Shown here piece after piece: positions 1 to 11,901 of a stretch of DNA of 64,000 bases. The notes beneath the pieces are model-generated. The model was not told where the DNA came from, did not search any database, and worked only from the letters and a program-made list of their open reading frames with translations. The stretch spans positions 4,736,782 to 4,800,781 of the forward strand of contig NC_092276.1 in NCBI RefSeq assembly GCF_036320965.1, read 5' to 3'. Made by a program: the position numbers and the translations under genes. Source of the stretch: Panulirus ornatus. Its lineage: Eukaryota > Arthropoda > Malacostraca > Decapoda > Palinuridae. The first letter of the stretch is position 1; each line of letters starts with the position of its first letter.

Positions 1-1025
1 TTTTTTCCGTATGTTATGTAGAGCATCATGAATGATAAGATGCAAAATGTTACTTACAGAAGGATCAGTAATAAGACAGAAAAGATCTGTTCTAAGAAAA
101 TATTTTGTATAGTTTTTCTCCTACTTTCTACCCTTCTGTTGGATAACTTTCTCTATATCTAAAAGGCTATCTCACCATGGTAACTAATAACTGATAACTC
201 CTAATCATACTCTAACTTTATAACTGAATTATCATTCATATAATTTGTAAACCGTGAGATATATCTAGGATGAAGCATCCACATATACTGTGGGAAGTCA
301 TTTACACAAAATGCTTACTATGGAATGGGTAACTACAACCAGTCACCAAAAATATATTTTTTTTGCACTGTGTTATTGTAACAGATAAAGATCATTAATT
401 AAGAATATGTCTTATACGTTACAAATATAAGAAATTTCTATCCATCTTAGAAATAGCAGTAAAGTTATTATCAGAAATCAATCTGTAAATTTACAGAAAG
501 CTGACAGAAGAAACTTATCTCGAAAACATAATTCGTAGATTTCAAACCTGGTACTAAGGAACATGAGGGAAAGATGATGGTAAGAATTTGGTACGTAGCA
601 GTAAAGGATTTGAAGAAGCCTGGATATAAAGGGGCAGACCAAGAGTAAATATGGCGAGAGATAAGAGTGATTGGGGTATTAATTAAGAGGGCAGGAGGCG
701 GGTTGTAAATCGGAGGGGCGTTCTGTTGACTAATGTGGGGAAGGAGGGAGTTAGGGAAAGCGAGAGAGGGAGAGGGAGAGAGAGGTATGATGATGGATGC
801 CCCTGTATGGTGAGATGCAAGAGTTCAGTGTCCGCTGCACGTTCCCTCCCGACATTTGAATTTATTGCAGTCCCTACGATTCCTGTTGGAGTCAGTGAGG
901 TGTGTGGTGGAGGGGGAGGGAAGAGCCTCCTCACGTCTGACGGAGGGAAGGTGTTGCTACAAGGACTTCCCAACTTGTGACGATCAACACCATCAGGTTG
1001 TCATACAAACCACACAGTCAGGACC

Positions 1026-1027
<2 letters not shown>
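1..1027. other. AT-rich unannotated stretch
   Basis: No conserved protein, RNA gene or repeat copy is visible. The left part is AT-rich. About 690-790 is purine-rich (GGGAGAGGGAGAG-like), and opposing short frames across 683-980 look like chance. Nothing shows that a gene enters from the left edge. Confidence 0.5.

Positions 1028-1079
<52 letters not shown>
1028..1079 (+). repeat. (CA)n microsatellite
   Basis: Uninterrupted CA array of about 26 units. It directly precedes the 30-bp minisatellite at 1083, so the two form one compound tandem locus. Confidence 0.97.
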
Positions 1080-1081
<2 letters not shown>

Positions 1082-1082
1082 A

Positions 1083-1230
1083 CTACCAATCAGGACTCAA
1101 CACGGAGTATACTACCAATCAGGACCCTGCACGCTGACATATTACCAATCAGGACCCTACACGTGGACACAATACCAATCAGGTCCCAGTACATAGTGTA
1201 CTACCAATCAGGAATCTGCACACAGACGTG
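1083..1230 (+). repeat. 30-bp minisatellite, 5 copies
   Basis: The motif TACCAATCAGGA recurs at 1084, 1113, 1143, 1173 and 1202 (period 29-30). The second half of each unit is variable, of the form CACGCTGACA. The units are diverged, so the array is not recent. Confidence 0.85.
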
Positions 1231-1900
1231 CCACCAAACAATTACACATTGAGTATACTGCATACCATCACACTAGCAAGACACTCCACACCAGCACACA
1301 TCCACACCAACCAAGCTACTGCCTCACAACTACATCCACCACACGACCATACAACTACAACACCCCCACCGCACTACCATAATAGCCACTCAGCTAAAGA
1401 CCCTCCTTCGATTCCCTCTTATCTCTAGAGATAAGACTTTTGTACCCTCAGCTTGTCTCTTTCTTTTGAGGCCCCTCCAATTTCCTTAACCTCCTCCACC
1501 ACCACTTCTTTTTCATCTCTTCTCCTTCTCCTCTTTCTTCTACATCTCCCACTCAACCCCTGCTCTCATTAGCCCCATCTCTTTCACTCCTGCTCTTCTC
1601 CTTTTATTCCATCCTTCCTCCTGCGTTGGGGAGGCGAAGGGCCTCTTCACCTACCACCAACAGGGGTAGGCGAAGACCTCGTCTCCTCCCCTCCCTTCCC
1701 CCTCCCCTTCCACTCAGACACATATAGCCTGTCAACGACCACTGGTCGTACCAGGGGTTTCCCCCATGACACGACAATCCATTGGACTCGGTCAGGAAAA
1801 TGAGGAAGGATCATAGCAACGTTTGGAGGACAGAGCCTTAAAGGCCAGACATATCACATCGTGGACATCTGTGGATTCTGAGCCTTACGTCCAATCCCCC
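1231..1900. other. pyrimidine-rich non-coding stretch
   Basis: About 1435-1720 is strongly C/T-rich on the + strand (TTCTCCTCTTTCTTC-like), with a small duplication around GGCGAAGGGCCTC and GGCGAAGACCTC near 1632-1682. No gene is recognised. The pyrimidine tract could only be speculatively a branch-point or acceptor region. Confidence 0.5.
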
Positions 1901-1919
1901 AGACGTATCGCCTCTCCCG

Positions 1920-1985
1920 CCTCCTCGTATATAAGAGAACTACTATGGCCACGAGTTATGGCGACTCAAAAGTGATTCTGAGGGA
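1920..1985 (+). promoter_or_regulatory. TATA-like core promoter candidate
   Basis: A TATATAAGAG element sits at about 1929-1938 inside a locally GC-richer stretch (CCTCCTCGTATATAAGAG). The first ATG follows at about 1948 but opens only a short frame of about 23 codons. No Inr of the arthropod TCAGT type is obvious at +30. Chance is the main alternative, because TATA-like words are common in this window. Confidence 0.2.
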
Positions 1986-2922
1986 TAGTTGTAGTGGTGA
2001 AGGTCATATTTTTTGAGACTTTAAGGACTCAAAAGTCGTTTCTCAAAGTGATGGTTGGTGTGTTGAACGTGGTTATTTGTGGTGATAAGAACAGAAGAGT
2101 GTTTTAGGAATAGTTAGAGTTGTCAAAAGTTGAATTATTTGGAATATGAAAACTGTAGATTGATTCTGAACGACGCTTAGATTATTTAGAGTCATTATAG
2201 AAGGTTATGAGAACTCGGAACTGTTTTTCTGAGGGAGAGTTAGGGATGTGTTTATGATCATTTTTGAGCATATCAGATCCTAACTGCATGGTAGAGACGC
2301 TGTTGTGAATGATGTTTGGTTGACATCGGATCCTCACATATTTTCTTCACACATAGACAGTATTACCACCAACGCATCACTGCCCATGCCATGGTTAGGG
2401 CTTCAGTGAGGATAATTGTTTTTGGGTGGTGTATATTTGAATGATCAGTCGTTGCCAGTATTCATAATATATTCATTATTCATTCCCGGTTTACAGATAA
2501 TCTTTATTCTTACTGGATCAGCAAACACTCATTCCCGGGTTTGTTAATGATTTGTCCCTAAAAACCTTCTCTAATCTGTCTGGTAATTCTTGTCCTCACA
2601 TCCTCACTCGCCCGCTCCAATCTCTCATTGATTTTATGTCGTCAGTTCCTCGTTAACCGTTAATGGTTTAACGACGACGATAAGAAAAGGATTGAAGAAA
2701 AAAAGCCGGGCACAAAGCCCTTCAAAAGCACGGAAATGAAAGGATGGAAAAAAAAAGCCTTCGTCATTAACATCATTGTAATTATTTTTTTCTCCCACTG
2801 GATTTCTTTTCCTTTGCCTCCCTCGCCATGTTTACCATCCTTTGAACCTTAAGAAATCTCGCTACTAATGAATCCCAATTTTTTCCCCATCCAAATTTTC
2901 ATATTTAACCACTTGAGTGTAC

Positions 2923-2924
<2 letters not shown>
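1986..2924. other. unannotated stretch
   Basis: Diverged short duplications containing GACTCAAAAGT lie near 1965 and 2027. Otherwise there are no repeats, RNA signals or convincing exons. Confidence 0.5.

Positions 2925-3009
<85 letters not shown>
2925..3009 (+). repeat. (GA)n microsatellite
   Basis: Perfect GA array of about 42 units. Read in frame it gives the (RE)n peptide, which is not a real protein. Confidence 0.97.
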
Positions 3010-3011
<2 letters not shown>

Positions 3012-4346
3012 GCATCCTTTAGAGTTTTAACCTGTAATCATTTTAAAAGGTTACAATTATTGCAAATGATATACTGATTATGTGATTATATTATAAATAA
3101 TTTTCCTCATCAATGACGAGGAAATTTATCTTACTATGATTTCTTAACGAAGATAAGTTGTTTTTTATGATACTTTCGCAGTAATTATTTTCTAATTTTT
3201 TCTTAAGCTATATATTATACCAGCGCTTCCATTTGCCACTTTATATTCTCCTGCCACAAATTAGCACCAGAGTTCCTTTGTAGGCCATAATTTTCCAGGC
3301 TTATAGACCCGCGTTTGGTGTATTGAGCATACTGATTACATTATGATTCCATTCGGATGCTACCAATGTAATCACTTGTATCCCCTGCCTAAATCATCCA
3401 TGAATTTGTTATGACAGATAATTTCCTATAAAAATGTTCTTCTGTGATAGAAAATTTATACCAGAAATTTGCTAAGCAAATTACTTTTAGAACACACTCT
3501 TCCGTTAAGTTATTCTCACAACAAACAATATCCCTGACAAATTGTTCTGCTATATATTACTATCTATAGAAAAAAAAAATTATTCAACGTTTGGAGAGTT
3601 AATGAACGACCATGATACCTATATATTAATGTCTTTAACCTGAAATGGTCGAGGATAAATTCGTAATACAGTAAACTGTATTTTATTCTCGGATAGATCT
3701 GGTAGAGAGATCTGTGATTCACCTCAAATCATTTCGTCATGAAAATCTAGGCCCGTCCATCAATATCAGGCTTTGATATCAGAAAAATCTAGCTCAGTCC
3801 TTCATCCACAACGGGTGTTGATGTAAGAGAAATGCTCACAAAATGTTAGTTATAGGATCTGAGGCAAACCATAGTTAGCGTATAAATGAAAATGAAAAAT
3901 GTATTGAAGTTTTCAGCATCTTGGGACGTGTGAGCAGCATCGATGCCCATGGAATGTAAGGCATGTGTGTGAAGGGCATATCGGACTACCATATTCTCAG
4001 CCATCTCTGTAAAGACGAAAAGGAATCCCACAAAAACACATCCACCTTTTAAGTCCGTAGTCAAATTTTTAGCAGCAATCAGGTGATTTATCAACAACAA
4101 AACATCAATATCGTAAAAAACAAAGTATTCTTCCTCCTTTTACATTTGTAAATTCGTTTAACATCAGAATTTTCTGTGATCTTAAAGCCAATACATTTGA
4201 AAAGTTTTCCCCCTTCAGGAATACTCTACAGCATCGACTGAATCTTTTCTTACATAACTGATTATCTTCCAGTTCATCGCTGCGTGTCTGTCTTCTCTCG
4301 ATCACCTTTATTCAGTCTCTATTGTGTATCAGTCTCATCAATCACT

Positions 4347-4349
<3 letters not shown>
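3010..4349. other. AT-rich unannotated stretch
   Basis: Plain AT-rich single-copy-looking DNA. The frames at 3846-4100 and 4105-4305 (minus) have no recognisable motif and are of chance length. Confidence 0.5.

Positions 4350-4422
<73 letters not shown>
4350..4422 (+). repeat. (CT)n microsatellite
   Basis: Perfect CT array of about 36 units. Confidence 0.97.
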
Positions 4423-4425
<3 letters not shown>

Positions 4426-4639
4426 CGTGCACCATCCCTTCCTTCACTAACAAAGGTCTGATACGTATTTTTCCCACCCCAGAACCACCATCCATCACCA
4501 GTAAGTTATCTCCAACTTGTATTTAATATACTTTCACCACGGAAGAGAGATTCCAGCTACTTCTATATATGAGGTAAATATTGTCTTAGAAAGAAATATA
4601 TAGAAGTTCCCCCAGTATCTGCCCCTGGCTGGGGTACGC

Positions 4640-4661
4640 CCACACCACCACCACCACCACC
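4640..4661 (+). repeat. (CCA)n short trinucleotide array
   Basis: About 7 CCA units. The reverse frame reads poly-W, which is a microsatellite artefact. Confidence 0.85.
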
Positions 4662-5092
4662 AAAATTTCCGACACTTTCCATTGGACGCGGCTCCCCAGC
4701 CTGCGAGAAGATCCCCTCCATTCTGAGGGAGCGCCATCATCATCGTCAGTCATCCGGGCTGATCCCCTCTCGTCAGTGTATAGTGCATGGATATTCCTCT
4801 TCCAGGAGCCACTGTCCTGGGCCATCCTCCTGGCTTTTTCTTTCATGGTGTCTGGCTTGAAGTATGTCCCTTCTTTTTTTTTTTTCCTCCTCCCGTCTCC
4901 TTCTTCATCCCAGATTTCCGTCGTGAACTATGGTCTTAGCCTTCCATTACTGCCACAGTGCTTGTTCAGAGCCATCCTCCTGGCGTCCTCTTCCTTGCTC
5001 ACTGTACCGTGATGCAATTTCTTTTTCAAACATATTACGATATTTGCAAGACTCCTTTATGCAGTAGTGATGTTTTTGATTACTTAGTCTCC

Positions 5093-5093
<1 letters not shown>

Positions 5094-5158
<65 letters not shown>
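5094..5158 (+). repeat. (CT)n microsatellite
   Basis: Perfect CT array of about 32 units, 670 bp from the previous CT array. Confidence 0.97.
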
Positions 5159-5160
<2 letters not shown>

Positions 5161-6509
5161 AAGTTTACTTTACCTCTCACTTCCACCAGTTCCCCAGCTT
5201 CACCCCCTACACCATTTCTCCTGGTCATTCGTTGTCACCTGTGTGAATTATGAAGTTCAACGACACGGATTGTGTATTTCGCTCTTTAGACGAGCTATTG
5301 TGTGTAAATGTATCATTGCATGTCTTCCACAGGTTTCTTCATTAACCTTTACCTATAATGTCTCCCGTGAAGAACCACAGATTCTGATGGTCGTTTTCCT
5401 TGGTTCCTGCAAGTGAGGAATATATACGAGTCTTTTTGTTTGGCTATATATAGAGGGCGTCAATGAATTATCTCTCACCGAATCAGTTATCTTCGCTCGG
5501 TAAGTGCCATTGGCACTGGATTTATAATGGTTATTCATGGACGCCGTGTATATTTTCCCGGTAGACGATTATCGTTTGCATCTTTCAATTCTGAACGACA
5601 CTGAAGAGAACAGGTAATTAGAAGCTTTTAAGAGAAATAGAATAGGTTAATTTTGGACTGCAGGTTTAAATGAAATAACTGTTGGTATAAACAGTTACCT
5701 CATATCTTCACAGCGTTAGGAAGCACAAGTTAGTTCGTGGAAAATGTACTAAAACGTCCCTCTAATCTAGTGAATGACGCAGAATTAATAGAACTGAAAA
5801 AGAAAGTGAGTAAAAGAGGGAAAGTCAATATAAGATACAAGATGAAATATACAGTAAACGAAATCCTGGACAGTGGATATTGGGTCGGGCAAGTTGAAGT
5901 TGACAAAAGCCGAGGTAGGGAGGGAGGGAATGAAATTGGATGCGGCGAACGAGACGAAAAAAACATGCGATGGATCAAGACTTTTGTGTTTCTCTTTTGT
6001 GGGCGAGCTGAGAACAGAGGGGGAGTCATTCTGTTCTGACACGTTGGGGGGGTCGCTGCGAGAGATCAACCCCCTGCGGGGGAACACATGAAGTGCGTTC
6101 ATGTACTCAGAAAAAGAACTCGGCCAGTGCACTGAGGTTTAACTCTATACTCATCCCGAATTCTAAACGTGTTCTCATATTTATTCTCGTCCTTACGCCA
6201 CAGCATCTGTAGATAGCGTTACCCGCACTTCGAATACAAGGCGAATGTAAACAAGCAGGCGACCCATAGATCACTGACGTAGCTTTCCAACTCTAACATG
6301 AACATTTCATGGAAAAACTTTTCCCCCATCATCATCATCTCCACCATAATCTCTTGACCACCAACATCAGACTTCAACATCAGACTTCATCACCCTGTTA
6401 TCACCACCAGGCTCAGTACATCACCACAAGCAGAGTTACAACACCGCCATAACCACAACTCCATCGACACCACAACGATCCCAACTGCGACCACTTTCAC
6501 AGTAACCAT
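5159..6509. other. unannotated stretch
   Basis: Overlapping open frames of about 100 codons exist on both strands at 5730-6132. None shows a domain, signal peptide or splice context, and mutually overlapping frames on opposite strands argue for chance. A short G-run and its complement (GTTGGGGGGG and CCCCCTGCGGGGG) lie near 6043-6081. Confidence 0.45.
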
Positions 6510-6552
6510 CATCACCACCACCACCAACAACAACAACAACAACAACAACAAC
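6510..6552 (+). repeat. (CCA)n(CAA)n compound trinucleotide array
   Basis: CCA units pass into about 9 CAA units. The surrounding 6330-6500 sequence is rich in ATCACCA-like words and looks like a decayed extension of the same array. Confidence 0.9.
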
Positions 6553-6978
6553 TGCTACAACCACCGCCACGATCCCCAGTACCGTCGCTCCCAGTATCTT
6601 AATGAAGCGCAATAATCCCAATCCCTCAACTGATGTCTGGGATTAGGGTCCAATCCCTGGTCAGATCACAGTATCTACGGGCATCCTGGGGTGCAGGATG
6701 AGCCAAGAAATCCTTAGAGGAATGAGTTTCTTGGTTGTCGTTAAAGACTCTCATGTTATACCCTGTTATACTCCGTAACCAAGCGGCCCCCTGGGGTATA
6801 ACGACTATTGCTAGTCTTGCCTATTATAGAGGTACTCTGTCGTGTTGTATGCTGCTCGTACCGTTCAACGCGGTTCTGTCGTTGTGTTCTGTGCGTTGCA
6901 TACCTTCCAGATTGACCACAGGAGAGAGGAGTTACTTTATATTGTATTTTGGCTTGCAAGGCTCACAGTCAAGGCGAA

Positions 6979-6981
<3 letters not shown>
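6553..6981. other. unannotated stretch
   Basis: No repeat copy or gene is recognised. The 107-codon frame at 6735 ends in the following TG array and has no motif. Confidence 0.45.

Positions 6982-7026
<45 letters not shown>
6982..7026 (+). repeat. (TG)n microsatellite
   Basis: About 22 TG units, ending in TGTGAGTGTGG. Confidence 0.97.
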
Positions 7027-7028
<2 letters not shown>

Positions 7029-7331
7029 TGTGGAGGCCTGATGGTTGGGTACGAATAATGTTATGAGGGGTAGTAGTATAATGTTCAAGGGGAAGGTGTT
7101 TTGCTCTAAGGGTTGGTAGAATCAGGTATTTTGTGTTCATTCTTTTCGAACTAGTGCGCCATGCCCTAGAAAATCTACGTTCTCTCTTTTCCGAATTACC
7201 ACAGACACCCGTATCTGTTTTCTTCCTTTTAGGACATACTAGGGAGTACCTGGTAATTATTAGAATTATAACGGAGTGCCACTTTCAGCTCCGTTATCAG
7301 TGAAAATGTGAATAGAACGATCATCCGCATG

Positions 7332-7333
<2 letters not shown>
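7027..7333. other. unannotated stretch
   Basis: Nothing recognised between the TG and TA arrays. Confidence 0.5.

Positions 7334-7415
<82 letters not shown>
7334..7415. repeat. (TA)n microsatellite
   Basis: Perfect TA array of about 41 units. It directly abuts the GC-richer block at 7416-7640, in the arrangement seen for the (TA)-tailed mobile elements elsewhere in the window. Confidence 0.97.
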
Positions 7416-7422
<7 letters not shown>

Positions 7423-7640
7423 TCACCAGTTTCCTGTGGTGAATGCTCAGACCACTGGAAACACTAGATAACGTGGTCCGCCCACGACAGCCATTGTACT
7501 CCACTGGCCCACATTCCAGCACTCCAAGCCATGGAAGCGTGGTGGCTCGCGGGTCCTGGAAACGCGACGTGCATTTCCCCGTATCCATAGATCTGTTAAC
7601 GATGGAATCTGGGGAGGGGATCCTCGCTGGCATCTTACCT
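7416..7640 (-). mobile_element. possible (TA)n-tailed repeat element
   Basis: An about 225-bp block, clearly GC-richer than its surroundings, begins exactly at the TA array. Read on the minus strand it would end AACTGGTGAATG then (TA)n, like the 3' ends of the RTE, B and SINE copies here. There is no second copy in the window and no A/B box that I can see. The minus-strand frame through it carries no RT motif. An ordinary unique sequence beside a microsatellite is the alternative. Confidence 0.35.
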
Positions 7641-7899
7641 TATCTTATCAGTGACACTAAACCTAACCACGAGAGAGGACTGGGTGGATTGCATGGTATA
7701 TCTGCCGTGGTTCATGGCTATTGTATGTGTGTTTGTCACACGATGTTTCCTGTATGCCACATAATACCAGTCTTTATTCCTTACGCCAACCTCATCCACC
7801 ACGTTACATATGCTATCATAACTATCCTGTAACACAGGAGGAAGGCTGCAGTTACTGTGTGTACCACTCAACATGTTGCTCTTTACCAGCACCACTCTC

Positions 7900-8100
7900 C
7901 TGCTCTTTCTATCACTCATTAAATACTTCTCATCTCGTACCACTTTCCACACTCCCACGCTCTCACCCACTACCACTCTCTACACCTTCACGTCCACCCA
8001 CTACCGATCTTTGCACTCTCACACTCTCACCCAGTACCACGTTCTACCCCCTACACTTTCACCCACTACCTGTCTCTATACAGACGCTCACCACGACACT
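7900..8100 (+). repeat. decayed ~33-bp pyrimidine/CA-rich tandem repeat
   Basis: Words of the form CACTCTCACCCACTACC recur at about 7950, 8017 and 8048, interspersed with CTCTCTACACC-like spacers. Period is roughly 32-35 bp with heavy divergence. Confidence 0.5.
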
Positions 8101-8747
8101 ATCCTGGAAACACTCGCCTAAGTAATGACTTTGTTTACACCAAGAGTGCTGGTGAAGACGATAACATACAAGACAGTGTTCACACACACAAGACAAATCC
8201 TCTCAGCCAACGTCCACGTGAGACAGTGTTCACACTCACAGTGCAAAGTCTGTCTGTAACCAGAGTGTGAGGAAGAACTCGTCCGCGTCTCACACGTTGT
8301 CTCCTCCTGAAGGTTTCATGTTAATTACATTACGTATTCTAATTACAACGGTAATGATAATCCCCTTAAAACTGACATTCATGGCCGTTTTGTACTGCGA
8401 GCTATAAAGAGTTGAGGAAAATACTGTCATAAGACCTTCGGATGTTATATCTACTGAAAAAAAAGACTGGATGCTTTTGGTAGAATTGATTTTTTTTTTT
8501 TTAATCGTCTGTTTATCGTGATTAATTGTAATTTGTCAGAGGCATTAAGGTCACGGCATGGAAGTGGGAAAGGTATGAAAGCTCGATGAAATGAGAGTTA
8601 TTCTTTATACCAATATTGATGTCTGTCGTATCTATCTGTATGATCCCGGGGATGTAAGGTAGAAACATTACTTATCTTCTGTGTCTTTAAGATGTCGACT
8701 AAGGTGAACAATGGCGCGAGGGGCTGGCAAGTATCCCATTCCTGAAT
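8101..8747. other. unannotated stretch
   Basis: A short duplication, GACAGTGTTCACAC, occurs at 8173 and 8223. Otherwise nothing is recognised. Confidence 0.45.
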
Positions 8748-9062
8748 TATTACTGATACACCACACATTCTTGAGCAATTTAGATATATTTCGTCCCTGA
8801 TACGCCACACTTTCTGTGGTAATCGTAATATGTTTCGTCCCTGATACGCCACACTTTCTGTGGTAATCGTAATATATTTCGTCCCTGATACGCCACACTT
8901 TCTGTGGTAATCATGATATATTTCGTCCCTGATACACTACACATTCTGTGGTAATCATGATATATTTCGTCCCTGATACGCCACACAGTCTGTGGTAATC
9001 GTAATATATTTCGTCCCTGATACACCACACATTTTATAACTCATAATATATTTCGTCCCTCC
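8748..9062 (+). repeat. 44-bp minisatellite, 7 copies
   Basis: CGTCCCTGATACRCCACAC starts at 8792, 8836, 8880, 8924, 8968 and 9012, exactly 44 bp apart, with a last partial unit at 9054 and a degenerate first unit at about 8748. Each unit also carries TTCTGTGGTAATC. Central units are nearly identical and edge units degenerate, typical of expansion by unequal exchange. The minus frames read a 44-residue periodic peptide only because three 44-bp units span 132 nt. Confidence 0.95.
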
Positions 9063-9683
9063 ATCGTGGATTAATGAAACAGCTTTGTTTAAATTTCGTC
9101 GTATTTATGGAAATTATGGCCTTTTATATTTTCACAAAATTTCCACCCTCAGTTAGAGTAAAACTAATAATGATTGGGATAAAAACGAGTGACAGTTGAA
9201 CACATTTTACTAGATTAATATAAAACTCTACTCCCAGTTTTGTTTCCTGTTTATATGATTAAAACTGGTTTATTATAATGCCACATTCAAATTTATGAAA
9301 TTAAAATTTATTCCCGCAGCAGGTTCGCTGAATTATATAGATATTAAATTCTCCGATGTAAAAGAATTTCATCTTAATTAAACATATCCGTGATACATCG
9401 ATAACTACGACATGAAATATTGTATGAATATTAAGGATGATTTATTACCAAGAAGAGTTTATAATCATTTTGTTTTTTCTGATCATTATGATTGTTATGT
9501 CAGGAATGATTCTCAAGGTATAAAGATAATAATTAGGTGAGGTTATTCTTATGCAGCTTGTGTGTGATGAGTAAGATCACTCAAACAAATACATTTGCAT
9601 CAGCCATACGTAGTACGAACACTAACGCAACAACACACAGGCTCATACACTCACGCTCAGAAACACACACATATACTTGCACA
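9063..9683. other. AT-rich unannotated stretch
   Basis: Strongly AT-rich, with no gene or repeat copy recognised. Confidence 0.5.
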
Positions 9684-9951
<268 letters not shown>

Positions 9952-10124
9952 TATACCGTATAATGAGGGTGGCATAAGTGGATTTGTTCCTTGAAGCATT
10001 TGGTCTCGAAGGAAAGACTGCTCAAGTGGGGTGTTCCTTTCAACGAGGGACGACGAGTTCGTTATCAGGTTGTGGGGAATATTTCGCACAAGGTGGTCTT
10101 TGTAGCGAATAGGTGGGAAGATCC

Positions 10125-10548
10125 TGAAACGAGATGGTCGCAGGAATGTATTGGTCCTTAGAACAAGTTGGTCGTAACGGTGAGATGGTCCCTGGAATGA
10201 GGTGGTCGTAAGGGTGAGGTGGACCCTGGAACAAAGTGGTCGTAAGGATGAGATGGTCGCTGGAACAAGGGGGTCGTAAGGGTGAGGTGGACCCTGGAAC
10301 AAAGTGGTTGTAAGGGTGAGGTGGTCGCTGGAACAAGGGGGTCGTAAGGGTGAGGTGGTCGCTGGAACAAGGTGGTCGTAAGGGTGAGGTGGTCTCTGGA
10401 ACAAGGGGGTCGTAAGGGTGAGGTGGTCGCTGGAACAAGGTGGTCGTAAGGGTGAGGTGGTCGCTGGAACAAGGGGGTCGTAAGGGTGAGGTGGTCGCTG
10501 GAACAAGGTGGTCGTAAGGGTGAGGTGGCCGCTGGAACAAGACTGCCT
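10125..10548 (+). repeat. 34-bp minisatellite, about 12 copies
   Basis: GGTCGTAAGGGTGAGGTGG followed by TCGCTGGAACAAG repeats with an exact 34-bp step (for example 10273, 10307, 10341, 10375). Units from about 10168 to 10548 are homogeneous. Units before that are degenerate and may extend the array to about 10040. Because 34 is not a multiple of 3, the long minus-strand frames rich in HPYD and SPLRPP are frame-cycling readings of the repeat, not a protein. Confidence 0.95.
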
Positions 10549-10771
10549 CTTGTGCGCGGGGGGTCACTGAGTGATGCAGCTGATCACATTATTTGGCGCA
10601 GTTGGCGTCAAGAGACTCATCAATTTTCGAATTAAAGGGAGAAGGTCAGGCAGGGGATTCAATATTATGGTCATTTGACAATTTTCATGTGGACCGAGAT
10701 AAGGGTCCGCAAGTCCCATCCCGGTACGGAGTGGTCTTTCTCAACTACAGTGGTCCGAAATGGTCCTTTTT

Positions 10772-10985
10772 GAATGCCTTTAGTGAATAGGTCTCTCTGA
10801 TCCATGACGGCTCGTGAGTGGTCTTCCTGAACCATGGTGGCTCGTGAGTGGTCTTTCTGAACCATGGTGGCTCGTGAGTGGTCTTTCTGAACCATGGTGG
10901 CTCGTGAGTGGTCTTTCTGAACCATGGCGGTTCGTGAGTGGTCCTTCTTAACCATTTCTGTCCAGAGTGGCCCTTCTCAACCATG
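10772..10985 (+). repeat. 30-bp minisatellite, 7 copies
   Basis: ACCATGGTGGCTCGTGAGTG followed by GTCTTTCTGA repeats exactly every 30 bp at 10801, 10831, 10861, 10891 and 10921, with degenerate edge units. The unit is a multiple of 3 and stop-free on the minus strand, so it reads as a decapeptide array. It shares the GTGGTC word with the adjacent 34-bp array. Confidence 0.95.
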
Positions 10986-11392
10986 CCATTTCATTTCACG
11001 GGTTTTCCTATTTGTTTATACTCCAGAGACTGGTAAGTGTGGAATATTATCTACAGGTGTAAACGTATTACCATGTCTCTTTCAAACTTTCAAGAAGAAA
11101 TTAATGCTTATTCGGGACTGGTGTAAAGAATCACTTGTTCTCTTTTAATCTTTCACAAACAACTTCAAGCTCACAAAGGATCAAATGATTATATGATTAT
11201 TCAAACCTATAACTAGGGTGTTTACATGTTAGTTGAGGATTACTGGAGAACGAAGACGTGAAGAAAGAGAAGGAGGATATGCAGATACAAACTGGGGGAG
11301 TGAAGAATAGAGAAGAGAAAGTGTGCAAAGGGAAAGATGAACGAAGAAAGGAGGTTGGAGAAATGGTTTGAAGGAAAAAACATAGCTGCTAC

Positions 11393-11395
<3 letters not shown>
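10986..11395. other. unannotated, becoming purine-rich
   Basis: The last about 160 bp are purine-rich and lead into the GA array. No gene is recognised. Confidence 0.45.

Positions 11396-11464
<69 letters not shown>
11396..11464 (+). repeat. (GA)n microsatellite
   Basis: Perfect array of about 34 units. Confidence 0.97.
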
Positions 11465-11468
<4 letters not shown>

Positions 11469-11571
11469 GGGGTTCCTAATCAAACCCCCAGCGCCTAAAT
11501 AGCCTCCTCAATCCTCCAATTGGCCATTCGATCCTAAGGACAAAACTCCGGTGATAACGATTCCCTTGCAG

Positions 11572-11688
11572 GCCACGTCCATCGCTGGTAACCTCATTAC
11601 TGGCGTCCAGGGAGGAGTGAGGCAGGAAGAGGCGCTGGAGGTGGAGGAAGAAGTAGAAGAAGAAGAAGAAGAAGAAGAAGAAGAAGAG
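11572..11688 (+). CDS. weak candidate internal exon, acidic
   Basis: The segment is preceded by a pyrimidine/CAG acceptor-like sequence (TTCCCTTGCAG ends at 11571) and followed by AG then GTGAGAA, a donor-like sequence at 11689. It is 117 nt, exactly 39 codons, open in one frame, and ends in a run of glutamates encoded by a GAA microsatellite (11654-11688). No family is recognised. The (GAA)n content, the lack of neighbouring exons and the high frequency of such splice-like words make chance more likely than a gene. Confidence 0.12.
11654..11688 (+). repeat. (GAA)n trinucleotide array
   Basis: About 11 units, with one AGT variant at the left edge. Confidence 0.9.
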
Positions 11689-11821
11689 GTGAGAAATAGT
11701 GTGAGGAGCAGAATATACGTGAATGAGGAGATAAATGCGATGGAAGGAGGAATGAAATAAATGTGGAGAAAGAGAAGTCGATTTAATGATGAAAAGATTA
11801 GACTGGAAAAGCGTTAAAGAG

Positions 11822-11826
<5 letters not shown>

Positions 11827-11900
<74 letters not shown>
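11827..11900 (+). repeat. (GA)n microsatellite
   Basis: About 37 units inside a broader purine-rich stretch (about 11640-12020). Confidence 0.97.

Positions 11901-11901
<1 letters not shown>

Noticed and set aside
5730..6132. About 100-codon frames on both strands
   Set aside because: Mutually overlapping on opposite strands with no recognisable motif and no splice context.
10040..10567. Long minus-strand frames (104-239 codons) with repeated HPYD and SPLRPP words, like a repetitive secreted protein
   Set aside because: They are readings of the 34-bp minisatellite in all three frames and of (TA)n. The unit length is not a multiple of 3, so the peptide period is a frame-cycling artefact.
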